From Bordetella parapertussis (lineage in GTDB: Bacteria; Pseudomonadota; Gammaproteobacteria; Burkholderiales; Burkholderiaceae_B), in the NCBI GenBank assembly GCA_945868195.1, contig CAMBLP010000044.1, forward strand, positions 1 through 14,504: 14,504 nt of DNA, given 5' to 3'. The notes below the pieces were generated by a model, which was not told where the DNA came from, made no database searches, and was given only the letters and a program-made list of their open reading frames with translations. Position numbers and translations under genes: made by a program. Shown in pieces: positions 1 through 7,837 of the stretch (its first letter is position 1; each line of letters begins with the position of its first letter).

Positions 1-785
1 CCCAACATCGTACCCATGTTGTTTGCCTTCGCCGACAGCGAAAGCATTCGCATTAACGCATTTTTTTCTTCGAGAATTTCTTCAAGCGTCTTGTTTTTGC
101 TGTGTGTGTCTGCGAGCTGCAGATCAATGACTTTTTTAATTTCCATAAATTTTTGAAGGCGGAGCTGGATAAACCCAAAGTTACCCAACACATAGCCCAT
201 CAAGATGGAAAAGATTCCGATGTATTGGTCTAGCCCCTGTTCAAACACCCCCATACCACCGCGCTCACTGTGGTAACCCACCATCCTGACAAGCAAGCCA
301 AGCAAAATAAAGATCGCCATCCAGGCGATGAGCTTGCCACCTTTGTTTTTAAGTTCACCATAGATGGCTTGGCTAATGAACAACAGATCGAAAGACATTA
401 AAACTAGATAGCTATGCACAAAGCTCAAGCGATAAAACTCGCTTGCTTGCGTATAAACCAATAAGGAAAAAATGAGCACATACGCTGTACCGATCAAGGC
501 ATAAATCAGTGCCGTTCGGTATATATTGGTCGAAATCTCGAGTCGCAGAGACAGGGAGCGAAAACTGAAGCCAATCGCGAAAAAAACTTGCGCGATATAA
601 AAGCTAAGCACATCGGGAATGTGGCCTCTCAGCCCGACCAGCATAAAACCTAAACTCGTCCCTAGGCCGCCGATACACCACCAATACACTTGGCGGTCCC
701 GAAACTCAGCTGTCGCGATATAGACAGCGATAGGCAAAACAAAGAAAAACAATGCCAAAATTAGAAACAGCGAGGCAATATCCAT
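1..785 (-). CDS. Membrane-bound sensor histidine kinase, N-terminal part (partial at window edge)
   Basis: The frame is open from an ATG at 785 to the left edge, about 261 residues, with no stop. It starts MDIASLFLILALFFFVLPIA and shows about six or seven hydrophobic segments over residues 1-205. A charged helix likely to be coiled coil follows (about 208-245, rich in K, E and L). The last visible residues, LSLSAKANNMGTMLG, resemble the lead-in to a HisKA box, in which a phosphoacceptor SLAHELNQPL-type motif would follow just outside the window. The kinase call is therefore inferred from a multi-helix sensor plus a linker; a GGDEF or other output domain is not excluded. An AGGGA sequence lies 10 bases before the ATG. 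The gene follows phoR by 60 bp on the same strand with no hairpin between, so it may be read from the phoU-phoB-phoR operon. No PhoB-like repeat is visible in the gap. Confidence 0.6.
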   Translation of the reverse strand, partial: MDIASLFLILALFFFVLPIAVYIATAEFRDRQVYWWCIGGLGTSLGFMLVGLRGHIPDVLSFYIAQVFFAIGFSFRSLSLRLEISTNIYRTALIYALIGTAYVLIFSLLVYTQASEFYRLSFVHSYLVLMSFDLLFISQAIYGELKNKGGKLIAWMAIFILLGLLVRMVGYHSERGGMGVFEQGLDQYIGIFSILMGYVLGNFGFIQLRLQKFMEIKKVIDLQLADTHSKNKTLEEILEEKNALMRMLSLSAKANNMGTML

Positions 786-845
786 TCAAGCTTTATCCCT
801 GATTTGGGTGATCGGCTAGACCTAATATTGCTACCTTAATTGAAA

Positions 846-2150
846 TCAAACGGGATCGCAGCACCTTTCGGGTGAAAATTTGAGCATAAATTTACTACCC
901 TCGCCCACCGTACTCGTAATCAATAGCTGAGCATGATGGCGCGTCGCGATATGCTTGACAATTGCCAAACCGAGACCCGTCCCTCCTGTGTCCCGTGAGC
1001 GACTACCATCGACACGATAAAATCTCTCTGTGATACGAGGAAGATGAATGGCCTCAATACCTGGCCCCGTATCTGTGACAGCAAAAACGCCATAGCCACT
1101 GGGGTTCATGCTCCAAGAAACATTTATTTGACCACCCTCGGGGGTATAGCGAATCGCATTCGAAATCAGATTACTAAAAGCCGAGTGCAATTCACGACGC
1201 TCACCATAGAGACCACGGTCCGAAGCCACTTCAAAAGTAATCTTGTGTCGCCCCGCAGAGAGTGCTTCAGCATCGACTTTCAAACTCGCCATTTCAGCAA
1301 CCACATCAAACTCTTGCATCGGTGCAAACGACGTATTGGCCTCAAGATTGGCGAGTGTCAGCAAATCTTCGACTAGACTTTTCATCCGTGAAGATTGGGT
1401 CATCATGAGGCCAAAATAACGGTTACGTTGCTCTGTAGAGAGTTCAATAGACTGCATGGTTTCAAGAAAACCAATCAACACTGTCAAGGGCGTTCTAATC
1501 TCATGAGAGACATTGGCAACAAAATCACGTCTCATGGCCTCTGTTTTTTGCAAATCTGTGACGTCTTGCGCCAGCAATAACAGCTGCTCATCACCGAAGG
1601 GAAAGACCTGAATCGCGATGGACAGTTCATGGGCAAAGCCCATTTTTTGAATCACAATCGGGTGTTCAAAACGACGCATCGAAAGATAATTGACGAAATC
1701 TGGATTGCGCACCAAGAAACTAATATTTTGCCGGCTATCTTTACGAAAACTAATACCGAAAAAATTTTCAGCGCTGGCATTACACCATTCAATGTGAAGC
1801 GCTTCGTCAAGCATGATCACCCCATTGGGGGAGGCTTGAAAGCCTTGAATAAAGCGATTGTGACGCGTCTCTAATGAATGAATCTGTGCGCGTGCGTCTG
1901 TCAGTAAACGACCAACTTTAGAAAAAGTATCGTCCCAGGTACTGGCAGCCCGCGGGGATGAATGGTTTTGATCGGTAACGGACAAACGCTGGAGTTTTTC
2001 AAGATAAGAATATCCCTTGGCCAAGGGAAATGCCATGACAGCGATACCCACCACCAGCGCCACAGCCGTGCCTGCGAATATTCCCGCCAACCAGCCAAGA
2101 GCAATCGCAAGCGCGATCCATGCCAAAAATCTGCCGAGATAAAGCTTCAT
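846..2150 (-). CDS. phoR: PhoR, phosphate regulon sensor histidine kinase
   Basis: This is the membrane sensor kinase that phosphorylates PhoB when phosphate is scarce and acts as a phosphatase on it when phosphate is plentiful. The 434 residues match the family layout. Two hydrophobic helices lie at about 7-44 with almost no periplasmic loop, as in PhoR. A linker is followed by a PAS domain (about 98-198), the HisKA box with His216 in NVSHEIRTPL, and an HATPase domain with the N box (Asn331 in ISNAIRYTP), the G1 box DTGPG (360-364) and the G2 box GGTGLGL (389-395). The start is supported by AGGGA five bases upstream of the ATG at 2150. phoB ends 35 bp upstream on the same strand, so the two are probably cotranscribed. 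Nothing in the protein looks damaged. The assignment rests on the domain order plus the phoB and phoU neighbours. Confidence 0.95.
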   Translation of the reverse strand: MKLYLGRFLAWIALAIALGWLAGIFAGTAVALVVGIAVMAFPLAKGYSYLEKLQRLSVTDQNHSSPRAASTWDDTFSKVGRLLTDARAQIHSLETRHNRFIQGFQASPNGVIMLDEALHIEWCNASAENFFGISFRKDSRQNISFLVRNPDFVNYLSMRRFEHPIVIQKMGFAHELSIAIQVFPFGDEQLLLLAQDVTDLQKTEAMRRDFVANVSHEIRTPLTVLIGFLETMQSIELSTEQRNRYFGLMMTQSSRMKSLVEDLLTLANLEANTSFAPMQEFDVVAEMASLKVDAEALSAGRHKITFEVASDRGLYGERRELHSAFSNLISNAIRYTPEGGQINVSWSMNPSGYGVFAVTDTGPGIEAIHLPRITERFYRVDGSRSRDTGGTGLGLAIVKHIATRHHAQLLITSTVGEGSKFMLKFSPERCCDPV

Positions 2151-2177
2151 GCTTCCCTACAATGTATGAGCGAATCA

Positions 2178-2195
2178 ATGACCCATCAATGATCG
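2178..2195 (-). promoter_or_regulatory. Possible weak PhoB-type repeat between phoB and phoR
   Basis: On the minus strand, TCATTGAT occurs twice with exactly 11-bp spacing, the spacing of PhoB half-sites. The match to CTGTCATAWAWCTGTCAY is only about 12 of 18. The site overlaps the phoB stop codon and lies about 30 bp before phoR. It could give an internal phoR promoter or be chance. Confidence 0.2.
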
Positions 2196-2920
2196 TTGTC
2201 AACGCTCACTGCTGTTGGATTTCTTGTAGCACGATACCCGACACCTCTGACAGTTTCAATATAAACATCACATTTGGCTACTGCGAGCGCAACGCGTAAC
2301 CTTCTGATGTGCACATCTACGGTTCGCTCTTCAATAAATACCTCGTTTCCCCACACCTGATCAAGGAGTTGGGTACGGGAATGAACCCGCTCAGGAGCGC
2401 CCATCAGAAACTGCAATAGACGGAACTCTGTGGGACCCACGATAATTTCACGGCGAGGTGACTGCGGCCACTCAGCCGTTACACGATGCGTGACGGGATC
2501 GAGCCTTAATGCCCCTAGTGTCATCAACTCATCATTCGTTGGGACACGACTATGACGCCTAAGTAGTGCATTGACCCTAGCCACCAATTCCTTGGTTGAA
2601 AAAGGTTTGGTCATATAGTCGTCAGCACCCGCATCGAGTCCCTGAACTTTATCAGCCTCTTCGCTTTTTGCGGTCAACATTAGTATAGGAATACTCGCGG
2701 TGCCTTCGTTGGCACGAAGCTCTTTGGCATATTGAACGCCCGACTTTCCAGGCAGCATCCAATCCAAAATCATCAAGTCAGGCAAAGAGTCCTTGATGAG
2801 CTGACTCGCTTCCTCTGTTTGATAGGCTTGCTGAACATCGTATCCAGCATGCGTCAAGTTGATAGAGATCAGTTCAGAAATAGAAAGTTCGTCTTCAACG
2901 ATCAGGATACGATGTGTCAT
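2186..2920 (-). CDS. phoB: PhoB, phosphate regulon response regulator
   Basis: This OmpR/PhoB-family transcription factor binds Pho boxes after phosphorylation by PhoR. From the ATG at 2920 it is 244 residues. The receiver domain (about 3-120) has the acidic pocket Glu9-Asp10-Glu11, the phosphoacceptor Asp53 in LMILDWMLPG, Thr83 in LMLTAKSE and Lys105 in MTKPFS. The C-terminal winged helix (about 135-232) has the typical GPTEFRLLQFLM and RTVDVHIRRLR segments and ends in the GVGYR turn. A longer frame runs back to 2989 inside phoU, but the family starts at MTHRILIVEDE. GAGGAA lies about 10 bases upstream of the chosen ATG. The gap to the phoU stop is 7 bp, so coupling to phoU is likely. A short tail (TAVSVDNDH) extends past the usual family end. 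Confidence 0.95.
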   Translation of the reverse strand: MTHRILIVEDELSISELISINLTHAGYDVQQAYQTEEASQLIKDSLPDLMILDWMLPGKSGVQYAKELRANEGTASIPILMLTAKSEEADKVQGLDAGADDYMTKPFSTKELVARVNALLRRHSRVPTNDELMTLGALRLDPVTHRVTAEWPQSPRREIIVGPTEFRLLQFLMGAPERVHSRTQLLDQVWGNEVFIEERTVDVHIRRLRVALAVAKCDVYIETVRGVGYRATRNPTAVSVDNDH

Positions 2921-2927
2921 GGCCGCA

Positions 2928-3635
2928 TTATTCCTCAGCGGCCCGTTTATGTAACTCGTTTTTAGGGGAGTGTCTGACATCGTAGCCACCTACGACATAA
3001 ATCACAAACTCGGCGATATTTTTAGCATGGTCACCAATGCGCTCGATTGATTTAGCAATCGTCAGCATATCTAGCCCTGTGGCGATCGTTTGGGGATCCT
3101 CCGTCATATAGGAGGTGAGTTTGCGAACAAAAGCTCGGAACTCTTCATCAATCTGACGATCGTCCAATACGATCTCAACCGCTGCCTCGCGATCCAATCT
3201 TGCAAAGGCATCCAAACTCTGACGCAACTGTTTAAGCGCAAGCTGTCCGGAGATGATTATTTCTGCAACGTTGATTTTATGTTCAGTCCCGCTTCGAATA
3301 ATTCGACGCGTTCTCTTAGCGACTTTCTCAGCCTCATCACCGGCACGCTCCAGATTGGTGATCGCCTTTGACACTGCCATGACTAACCGTAAATCTCGGG
3401 CCGTAGGTTGTCTTTTGGCAATGATTTCGGTGCAAGCCGAATCAATTTCGATTTCTTTAGTATTAATTGTTTTTTCGCGATCGATCACAACCTTACACAA
3501 CTCGATATCCATAGTTGAAAATGCTTTGGTCGCATCCAAAATCTGAGACTCGACCATCCCACCCATTTCAAGCAGATTGCTACAGAGAGCGTTGAGTTCA
3601 ATATCGAATTGCGTTGAAAGGTGTTTGTCAGCCAT
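2928..3635 (-). CDS. phoU: PhoU, phosphate signalling regulator
   Basis: PhoU links the Pst transporter to PhoR and keeps the Pho response off when phosphate is sufficient. From the ATG at 3635 it is 235 residues, close to the usual 230-240. Two tandem three-helix PhoU repeats are visible, each with a metal-binding E-R-x-G-D motif: NLERAGDEAEKVA in the first half and SIERIGDHAKNIA in the second. The start is chosen at MADKHLSTQFD, which is the usual family N-terminus; an in-frame ATG four codons upstream (3647) is possible, and neither has a strong ribosome site. phoB follows 7 bp downstream. No pst genes lie beside it, so any Pst transporter is encoded elsewhere. A candidate Pho box sits about 85-105 bp upstream. 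Confidence 0.94.
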   Translation of the reverse strand: MADKHLSTQFDIELNALCSNLLEMGGMVESQILDATKAFSTMDIELCKVVIDREKTINTKEIEIDSACTEIIAKRQPTARDLRLVMAVSKAITNLERAGDEAEKVAKRTRRIIRSGTEHKINVAEIIISGQLALKQLRQSLDAFARLDREAAVEIVLDDRQIDEEFRAFVRKLTSYMTEDPQTIATGLDMLTIAKSIERIGDHAKNIAEFVIYVVGGYDVRHSPKNELHKRAAEE

Positions 3636-3720
3636 GAAATTTCCCATTAACTAAAACCGCATTTAAATAGCGATTAATACACATCACTAAAACTAATATA
3701 CAACACAGTAACGACCCAAT

Positions 3721-3738
3721 ATTTCAGTTTGATGACGG
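3721..3738 (-). promoter_or_regulatory. Candidate Pho box of the phoU-phoB-phoR operon
   Basis: Read on the minus strand, CCGTCATCAAACTGAAAT matches about 14 of 18 positions of the PhoB consensus CTGTCATAWAWCTGTCAY. It lies just downstream of the phoX stop and about 85 bp before phoU. A TATATT about 20 bases downstream could be the -10, though that is farther away than usual. It would give phoU-phoB-phoR autoregulation independent of phoX read-through. The rest of this 98-bp gap shows no convincing terminator. Confidence 0.45.
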
Positions 3739-3745
3739 GCGGACC

Positions 3746-5962
3746 TTAGAGCCCAATGATACCGCCATCCTCCCTCTGAATCACAATAGTCGCTGACCGC
3801 GGACGACCTGGTTGCCCAAAGCCTCGATGGCCAGGCCAAGCGCTCTCGAGTTCGAATTGCGTAGCTTGTCCCAAGGCCGGCGTTTTTTCACCAGGATGTT
3901 GAATATTGACGAAAAGCGTTTTTCCATCGGCTGTTTCGGTCACACCGGTGACTTCCGCACCCTTTGGCGCCACTAAAAATCGTCTGAGTCGCGCCTCACC
4001 AAGGGCAGCCCCTATAAAAGTCTCTTGTATCCCTTCTAGCTTGTCAGCACCCACTTGCATGGCATTGGCAATCGTGATTTTTTCACCATCCCCTACCGCT
4101 CCGGGAATCGCGGCCAGCATCATGCAATGACTTTCATCCGTCATCGCCCCATCATCGGTCTGAATCCAGCAAATGCCTGTTGCCCGACTAAACCACAACC
4201 CATCGGGCGAGGAAAAACTATTCTTAGACGTTAATTTAGACAAATTCGAGGCAGGATCATCTTCCTCAGCACCAAAAAGGAAAATATCCCAGGAAAAAGT
4301 TATGTCACTCGAACGCAAATTTTTCTCACGAAAACGAATGATATGGCCATGCGGATTTCCAGATCTCTTTTTACCATCCGGGTCTTGATAGGCCCGTGGA
4401 TTGGCCGCATTCACTTTCGCGGGCGTTCGATTGGCGGCATTGCTATTTGTCAGTGCAAAGTAGACATCACCATTACGATGATTGACAGCGCCCCACTCAG
4501 GACGATCCATCGGAGTCGCGCCCACTGCGTCGGCCGCAAAGCGCGTATGGACGAGAACATCTGCCTGATTTGAGAAACGGAAACCCTCGAAACCTCGTAT
4601 TTTGGGATCTTGAAAGTCAAGCGCGAGCCACTCACCCGTACCGTCTGCGTTAAATTTAGCGGCGTATAGACGTCCTTCGTTGAGATACTTGTCCCCTGCT
4701 CGGACACCACCTCCGACATCCTGCGGGTCCCAGTGCGCATCGGACACAAACTTATAGATGTACTCATTACGCGAGTCACACCCCATATAAAAAGCGATGG
4801 GTTCACCCGCTTGCGGCGCAGAACATACTGCTGCCTCATGAGCAAAACGACCCATGGCGGTCCGCTTAACCGGCATAGAGGTCGGCTCAAGTGGGTCAAT
4901 TTCTACATTGAACCCAAAGGTATTGGCCTCTTGGCGAAAATCGCCCTCCGCCTCTGGACCTAACAATGCAATATTCCATCTCGCAAAACGATGATCCGTC
5001 TCAGATACGGTATGCCAACCTTGACTAAATGCCTTTTTCATCGATTTGTTCAAAGGCTGCGAGGCTACGCCATAGCGCTTGAATGCAGCAACTTGCTTTA
5101 ATTCTAGAGGGGCTGAATTTGCACTAATCTGAAAATAACGTGCCCAGTTTTCTTCACAAGTCAGATAGGTGCCCCAAGGCGTTTTCCCATGTCCGCAGTT
5201 ATTCAGCGTGCCACGACTTGATCGACCTGTCACATCAAAGGCCGTTTTCATTAAATGATTCACTTGATCGAGGTGTGCTGAGGGCGCGCTCATTAACATC
5301 GTTGTTTCAGGTGTGATTCTTCGGTTGAGTGGAGAATCGACAAGATACTTCCAGTGCGTACCCTCTCGCACCAACTCAACAATCGATACACCATGCAGAT
5401 TCATTTCCTTAACCACCTCGGACTTTGGTCTATTTCCCAAATCCCAAGCACCAAACTGATTAAATTTTTTTCCGCTTATTCCTGCCGAGGTTTGGCCCTT
5501 TGGATGTAAAAAATGTGCATCAGCAGAACTTTCATGATTCACGCACAGCACAGCACGCTGCGTCGGTTTGTCAGAATGCCGACCCTTTTCATCGATATAA
5601 AATAACTCCATCCCATCGTGATGGTCGCCTATCCGCCCAGTCCAATCATCGCTCTCCATCCCGCGATTTGAATAAGCAGAGACGCTCGGCGCCATTGGGT
5701 CACCGGTCGCGTGCAAAATCGTATATTTATAACCTTCAGGTAACAAGACATCGTCTAGCAAACTCTTTTGAACTGCCTCAAATCCAAGAGAAGGCTGAGA
5801 ATCTTTCGCGACAGAGGCTGCAAAGGCGGACGTCAAGGTCTCAGGAAAAACGGCAAGTAAGCTTAAGCCCAAGCCGCCCTTGAGGACATTGCGTCGACCT
5901 TGGCGTATTGCTGCTTGCCCAATGATTGACTGAAAATGCACATTATGTAGTTTTTTACCCAT
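3746..5962 (-). CDS. phoX: PhoX-type alkaline phosphatase, Tat-exported
   Basis: PhoX enzymes are exported phosphomonoesterases using calcium and iron; they release phosphate from organic esters during starvation. The 738-residue protein begins with a Tat signal. A twin arginine occurs in GRRNVLKGG at 22-30, followed by a hydrophobic stretch (31-39), with a probable cleavage after AFA near residue 48. Family hallmarks are GDHHDGMEL at 112-120, VNHE at 141-144 and the block with Cys256 in NNCGHGKTPWGTYLTCEEN (254-272). That cysteine and the acidic pair match residues known to hold the metal cluster in PhoX (DUF839). The length fits the family. The ATG at 5962 has GGGG seven bases upstream. A PhoB-type repeat pair lies about 58-80 bp upstream, so phosphate control is expected. 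It is transcribed towards phoU on the same strand, with a 110-bp gap. Confidence 0.92.
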   Translation of the reverse strand: MGKKLHNVHFQSIIGQAAIRQGRRNVLKGGLGLSLLAVFPETLTSAFAASVAKDSQPSLGFEAVQKSLLDDVLLPEGYKYTILHATGDPMAPSVSAYSNRGMESDDWTGRIGDHHDGMELFYIDEKGRHSDKPTQRAVLCVNHESSADAHFLHPKGQTSAGISGKKFNQFGAWDLGNRPKSEVVKEMNLHGVSIVELVREGTHWKYLVDSPLNRRITPETTMLMSAPSAHLDQVNHLMKTAFDVTGRSSRGTLNNCGHGKTPWGTYLTCEENWARYFQISANSAPLELKQVAAFKRYGVASQPLNKSMKKAFSQGWHTVSETDHRFARWNIALLGPEAEGDFRQEANTFGFNVEIDPLEPTSMPVKRTAMGRFAHEAAVCSAPQAGEPIAFYMGCDSRNEYIYKFVSDAHWDPQDVGGGVRAGDKYLNEGRLYAAKFNADGTGEWLALDFQDPKIRGFEGFRFSNQADVLVHTRFAADAVGATPMDRPEWGAVNHRNGDVYFALTNSNAANRTPAKVNAANPRAYQDPDGKKRSGNPHGHIIRFREKNLRSSDITFSWDIFLFGAEEDDPASNLSKLTSKNSFSSPDGLWFSRATGICWIQTDDGAMTDESHCMMLAAIPGAVGDGEKITIANAMQVGADKLEGIQETFIGAALGEARLRRFLVAPKGAEVTGVTETADGKTLFVNIQHPGEKTPALGQATQFELESAWPGHRGFGQPGRPRSATIVIQREDGGIIGL

Positions 5963-6019
5963 CGCTCAACCCCAGATTTAAACGAATCATAAAACTGCAA
6001 TGTGTTCAGTACACATCAT

Positions 6020-6041
6020 ATAAATGACGTATGAATGACAA
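6020..6041 (-). promoter_or_regulatory. Pho box for phoX
   Basis: On the minus strand, two adjacent 11-mers, TTGTCATTCAT and ACGTCATTTAT, both carry GTCAT at the same offset, as in PhoB direct repeats. They lie 58-79 bp before the phoX start. The -10 is unclear: TACTGA or a more distant TATGAT are candidates. Confidence 0.7.
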
Positions 6042-6049
6042 CTTCATTC

Positions 6050-6082
6050 CTGTCATAAATTATTCATAAAACCGTCATTGAA
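6050..6082 (+). promoter_or_regulatory. Triple-repeat Pho box for olsB
   Basis: Three head-to-tail 11-mers are visible: CTGTCATAAAT (6050-6060), TATTCATAAAA (6061-6071) and CCGTCATTGAA (6072-6082). The T-C-A-T core falls at the same offset each time. The first two together match the PhoB consensus closely. The box lies 51-83 bp before the olsB ATG and only 8 bp from the oppositely oriented phoX box, so one PhoB-bound region could drive both genes. Confidence 0.8.
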
Positions 6083-6132
6083 TTGAAACGCACATCTTTG
6101 ATCATCCTACAAACTTTCGGAGATTGAAAAAG

Positions 6133-6918
6133 ATGCAGATTCAAGTCCACACTCAACAAGACTTGCATGTATATCAAAAGATAAAAAATAATCCTCCACC
6201 TCTGAGTTTCGGACTCGCAAAAACAGAGCATGATATCGAAGAAGCACAAAGGCTAAGACGCCGTGTATTTAGTGAAGAATATGGAGCTAAATTTCTTGAC
6301 CATGCTTCTGACCTTGATGAAGATCAATATGATAAATGGTGCGATCATTTATTAGTAAGAGACCAGAGCACAAACCGCGTGATCGGGACCTACAGGGTAC
6401 TGAGACCCGAACAGGCTTACCTGGCAGGCGGTTATTACTCGGAATCAGAGTTCGACCTCTCAGGATTACATAAAATCCGACATCAAATGATCGAATTCGG
6501 TCGCGCTTGCATTGATGAGGAATATCGCAATGGGCAAACGCTGATGATGCTTTGGACTGGCTTAGCCAATATTGTCAGAGTCAACAAATATCAATACGTT
6601 TTAGGCTGTGCAAGCGTGAGTTTGCGCGATGACGGTGTGACTGCAGCGACAGTCTGGCGAAATGTACGCAGTATGACTGAGCAAAATCGCGACCTCGCTG
6701 TGATTCCCCACTGTCCTTATCCAACAGCGCAGGTGAACTCAGCACTCCCCGCTCAGATCCCAGCTCTCATTGAGGCGTATTTAAAGCTAGGCGTTAAAGT
6801 TTGTGGAGAGCCTGCCTGGGATCCAGATTTTAATACTGTAGATTTTCCAATGCTTTTAACTGTTTCTCAGATGAACCATCGTTACAAAAAACGTCTTGGT
6901 TTCGAGGCTGAGAATTAA
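6133..6918 (+). CDS. olsB: OlsB, L-ornithine N-alpha-acyltransferase (ornithine lipid synthesis)
   Basis: OlsB transfers a 3-hydroxyacyl group from acyl carrier protein to the alpha-amine of ornithine, giving lyso-ornithine lipid. OlsA-type acyltransferases then add the second chain. The 261-residue protein has the GNAT-like hemolysin/OlsB fold. Visible family blocks are EAQRLRRRVFSEEYGAKF, the acidic DLDEDQYDKWCDHLLV, VIGTYRVLRP, and the central IEFGRACIDEEYRNG preceding the hydrophobic LWTGLANIV. The ATG at 6133 is preferred: GGAGA lies nine bases upstream, whereas an in-frame TTG at 6124 sits almost on top of that site. A triple Pho box lies upstream, fitting the known phosphate control of ornithine lipids. 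No OlsA is present in the window. Its last 89 bp overlap the end of the convergent decarboxylase gene. Confidence 0.88.
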   Translation: MQIQVHTQQDLHVYQKIKNNPPPLSFGLAKTEHDIEEAQRLRRRVFSEEYGAKFLDHASDLDEDQYDKWCDHLLVRDQSTNRVIGTYRVLRPEQAYLAGGYYSESEFDLSGLHKIRHQMIEFGRACIDEEYRNGQTLMMLWTGLANIVRVNKYQYVLGCASVSLRDDGVTAATVWRNVRSMTEQNRDLAVIPHCPYPTAQVNSALPAQIPALIEAYLKLGVKVCGEPAWDPDFNTVDFPMLLTVSQMNHRYKKRLGFEAEN

Positions 6919-7789
6919 CCACGGGTAATTCAAAGAGCGCTTGGCCCATTTTAATATGGACGCCATTGCTGATACCTGGCAGGAGATTGAAACCCGCAGG
7001 CGCAAAAACGATCACCGTTGAGCCATGCTCGAACCAACCCAGTTCTTGCCCTTTTGAGCAAGGTAAGTGGCAGTCGATAAATTGTTGCCCCTTGTACCGC
7101 CGACTCAATGTAATGTCGAGACCATGAAGGCGAATACTCGCCACCAATATAGCAGCGACAGGAACAAGATAGATGCGATGCTTATCAGAACCGATTTGCA
7201 TCGAAATCGTCACTCGTTCATTTTTACAAAATAACTTTTCAATTCTGCGTAAAGCAATAGGATTGACATTCCACGTATCACCAGAATGGTAGACAACTCG
7301 ATCAATGCTTCCTGAGTACGGCGAATGGAAATGGTGATACATCGCCGAGGTCAAACGTAACGTCACATATATCCCCCCCTCTAAACTCTGAGGATCTACA
7401 TGCGGTCCCAATAACTCAGAAATCTGATAAGGGAATCCTTTTGCTTGAAAAACCTGGCCTTGTTCAATCGCGCCGCACTCACCCACAATGCCATCACATG
7501 GACTCACAAGGAAACGATCATCATCGTTAATCGGGCGAGCACCCTCCCTCAACTCTCGAACAAAGCAGTCATGGAGGCTATTGAAACGAGACTTCTTAGC
7601 CTCTGAAAGATCTAAATCCGTAAAAATCCTCCAAACTGAAATAGAAAGATACCGAACCCATCTTTGCTCAATTTTGCTAAACCACCCCATAAAAACGGTG
7701 ACAGCATGCCTGGGGACACGGTTCGTCAACAAGAAATTCAAATCTTCGTTTGTAAAAATTTTTCTAATAACTTGTGTGAATTTCATCAT
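6830..7789 (-). CDS. Phosphatidylserine decarboxylase family protein
   Basis: Family members are membrane-associated, self-cleaving pyruvoyl enzymes that convert phosphatidylserine to phosphatidylethanolamine. The 319 residues show the expected triad: Asp99 in SPCDGIVGE, His155 in YHHFHSPYSG and Ser257 in EHGSTVIVF. Cleavage before Ser257 would create the pyruvoyl group. The processing motif is HGST rather than the LGST of Escherichia coli. The N-terminal 95 residues include the hydrophobic or aromatic helices common in the family. The C-terminus runs about 35 residues past the usual VxxGQ end, and this tail is the part overlapping olsB. Its place in a phosphate-starvation cluster is odd, because making phosphatidylethanolamine does not save phosphorus. 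It may be a paralogue acting on another amino-acid lipid; this is inference. No Shine-Dalgarno sequence is evident before the paired ATGs at 7784-7789. Confidence 0.85.
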   Translation of the reverse strand: MMKFTQVIRKIFTNEDLNFLLTNRVPRHAVTVFMGWFSKIEQRWVRYLSISVWRIFTDLDLSEAKKSRFNSLHDCFVRELREGARPINDDDRFLVSPCDGIVGECGAIEQGQVFQAKGFPYQISELLGPHVDPQSLEGGIYVTLRLTSAMYHHFHSPYSGSIDRVVYHSGDTWNVNPIALRRIEKLFCKNERVTISMQIGSDKHRIYLVPVAAILVASIRLHGLDITLSRRYKGQQFIDCHLPCSKGQELGWFEHGSTVIVFAPAGFNLLPGISNGVHIKMGQALFELPVVNSQPRNQDVFCNDGSSEKQLKALENLQY

Positions 7790-7802
7790 TTAGTCATGTA
7801 GG
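7781..7802 (+). promoter_or_regulatory. Possible Pho box for the class III aminotransferase
   Basis: Two 11-mers, TTTCATCATTT and AGTCATGTAGG, carry TCAT at the same offset, 40-61 bp before the aminotransferase ATG at 7842. The overall consensus match is weak, about 12 of 18. The site spans the start codon of the divergent decarboxylase gene. Confidence 0.25.
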
Positions 7803-7837
7803 TTGTTTAAAAAGAACCATCTTGTGTATGGAATTCC

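Noticed and set aside
2921..2989. A 23-codon N-terminal extension of PhoB starting at 2989.
   Set aside because: It lies inside phoU coding sequence, has no similarity to receiver domains, and the ATG at 2920 gives the normal family start with a GAGGAA upstream.
3736..3755. Terminator at the end of phoX (GGGC / GCCC).
   Set aside because: The stem is only four pairs with a ten-base loop and no T-run follows.
4450..4899. A 149-codon open frame on the minus strand within phoX.
   Set aside because: It is in another frame of a strongly supported gene, with no recognisable domain or ribosome site.
6124..6132. TTG start for olsB, three codons earlier.
   Set aside because: The GGAGA ribosome site is nearly touching the TTG but nine bases from the ATG at 6133.
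6912..6931. Small hairpin (GAATTA / TAATTC) at the olsB stop as a terminator.
   Set aside because: The stem is AT-rich, has a bulge, and lacks a T-run on either strand.
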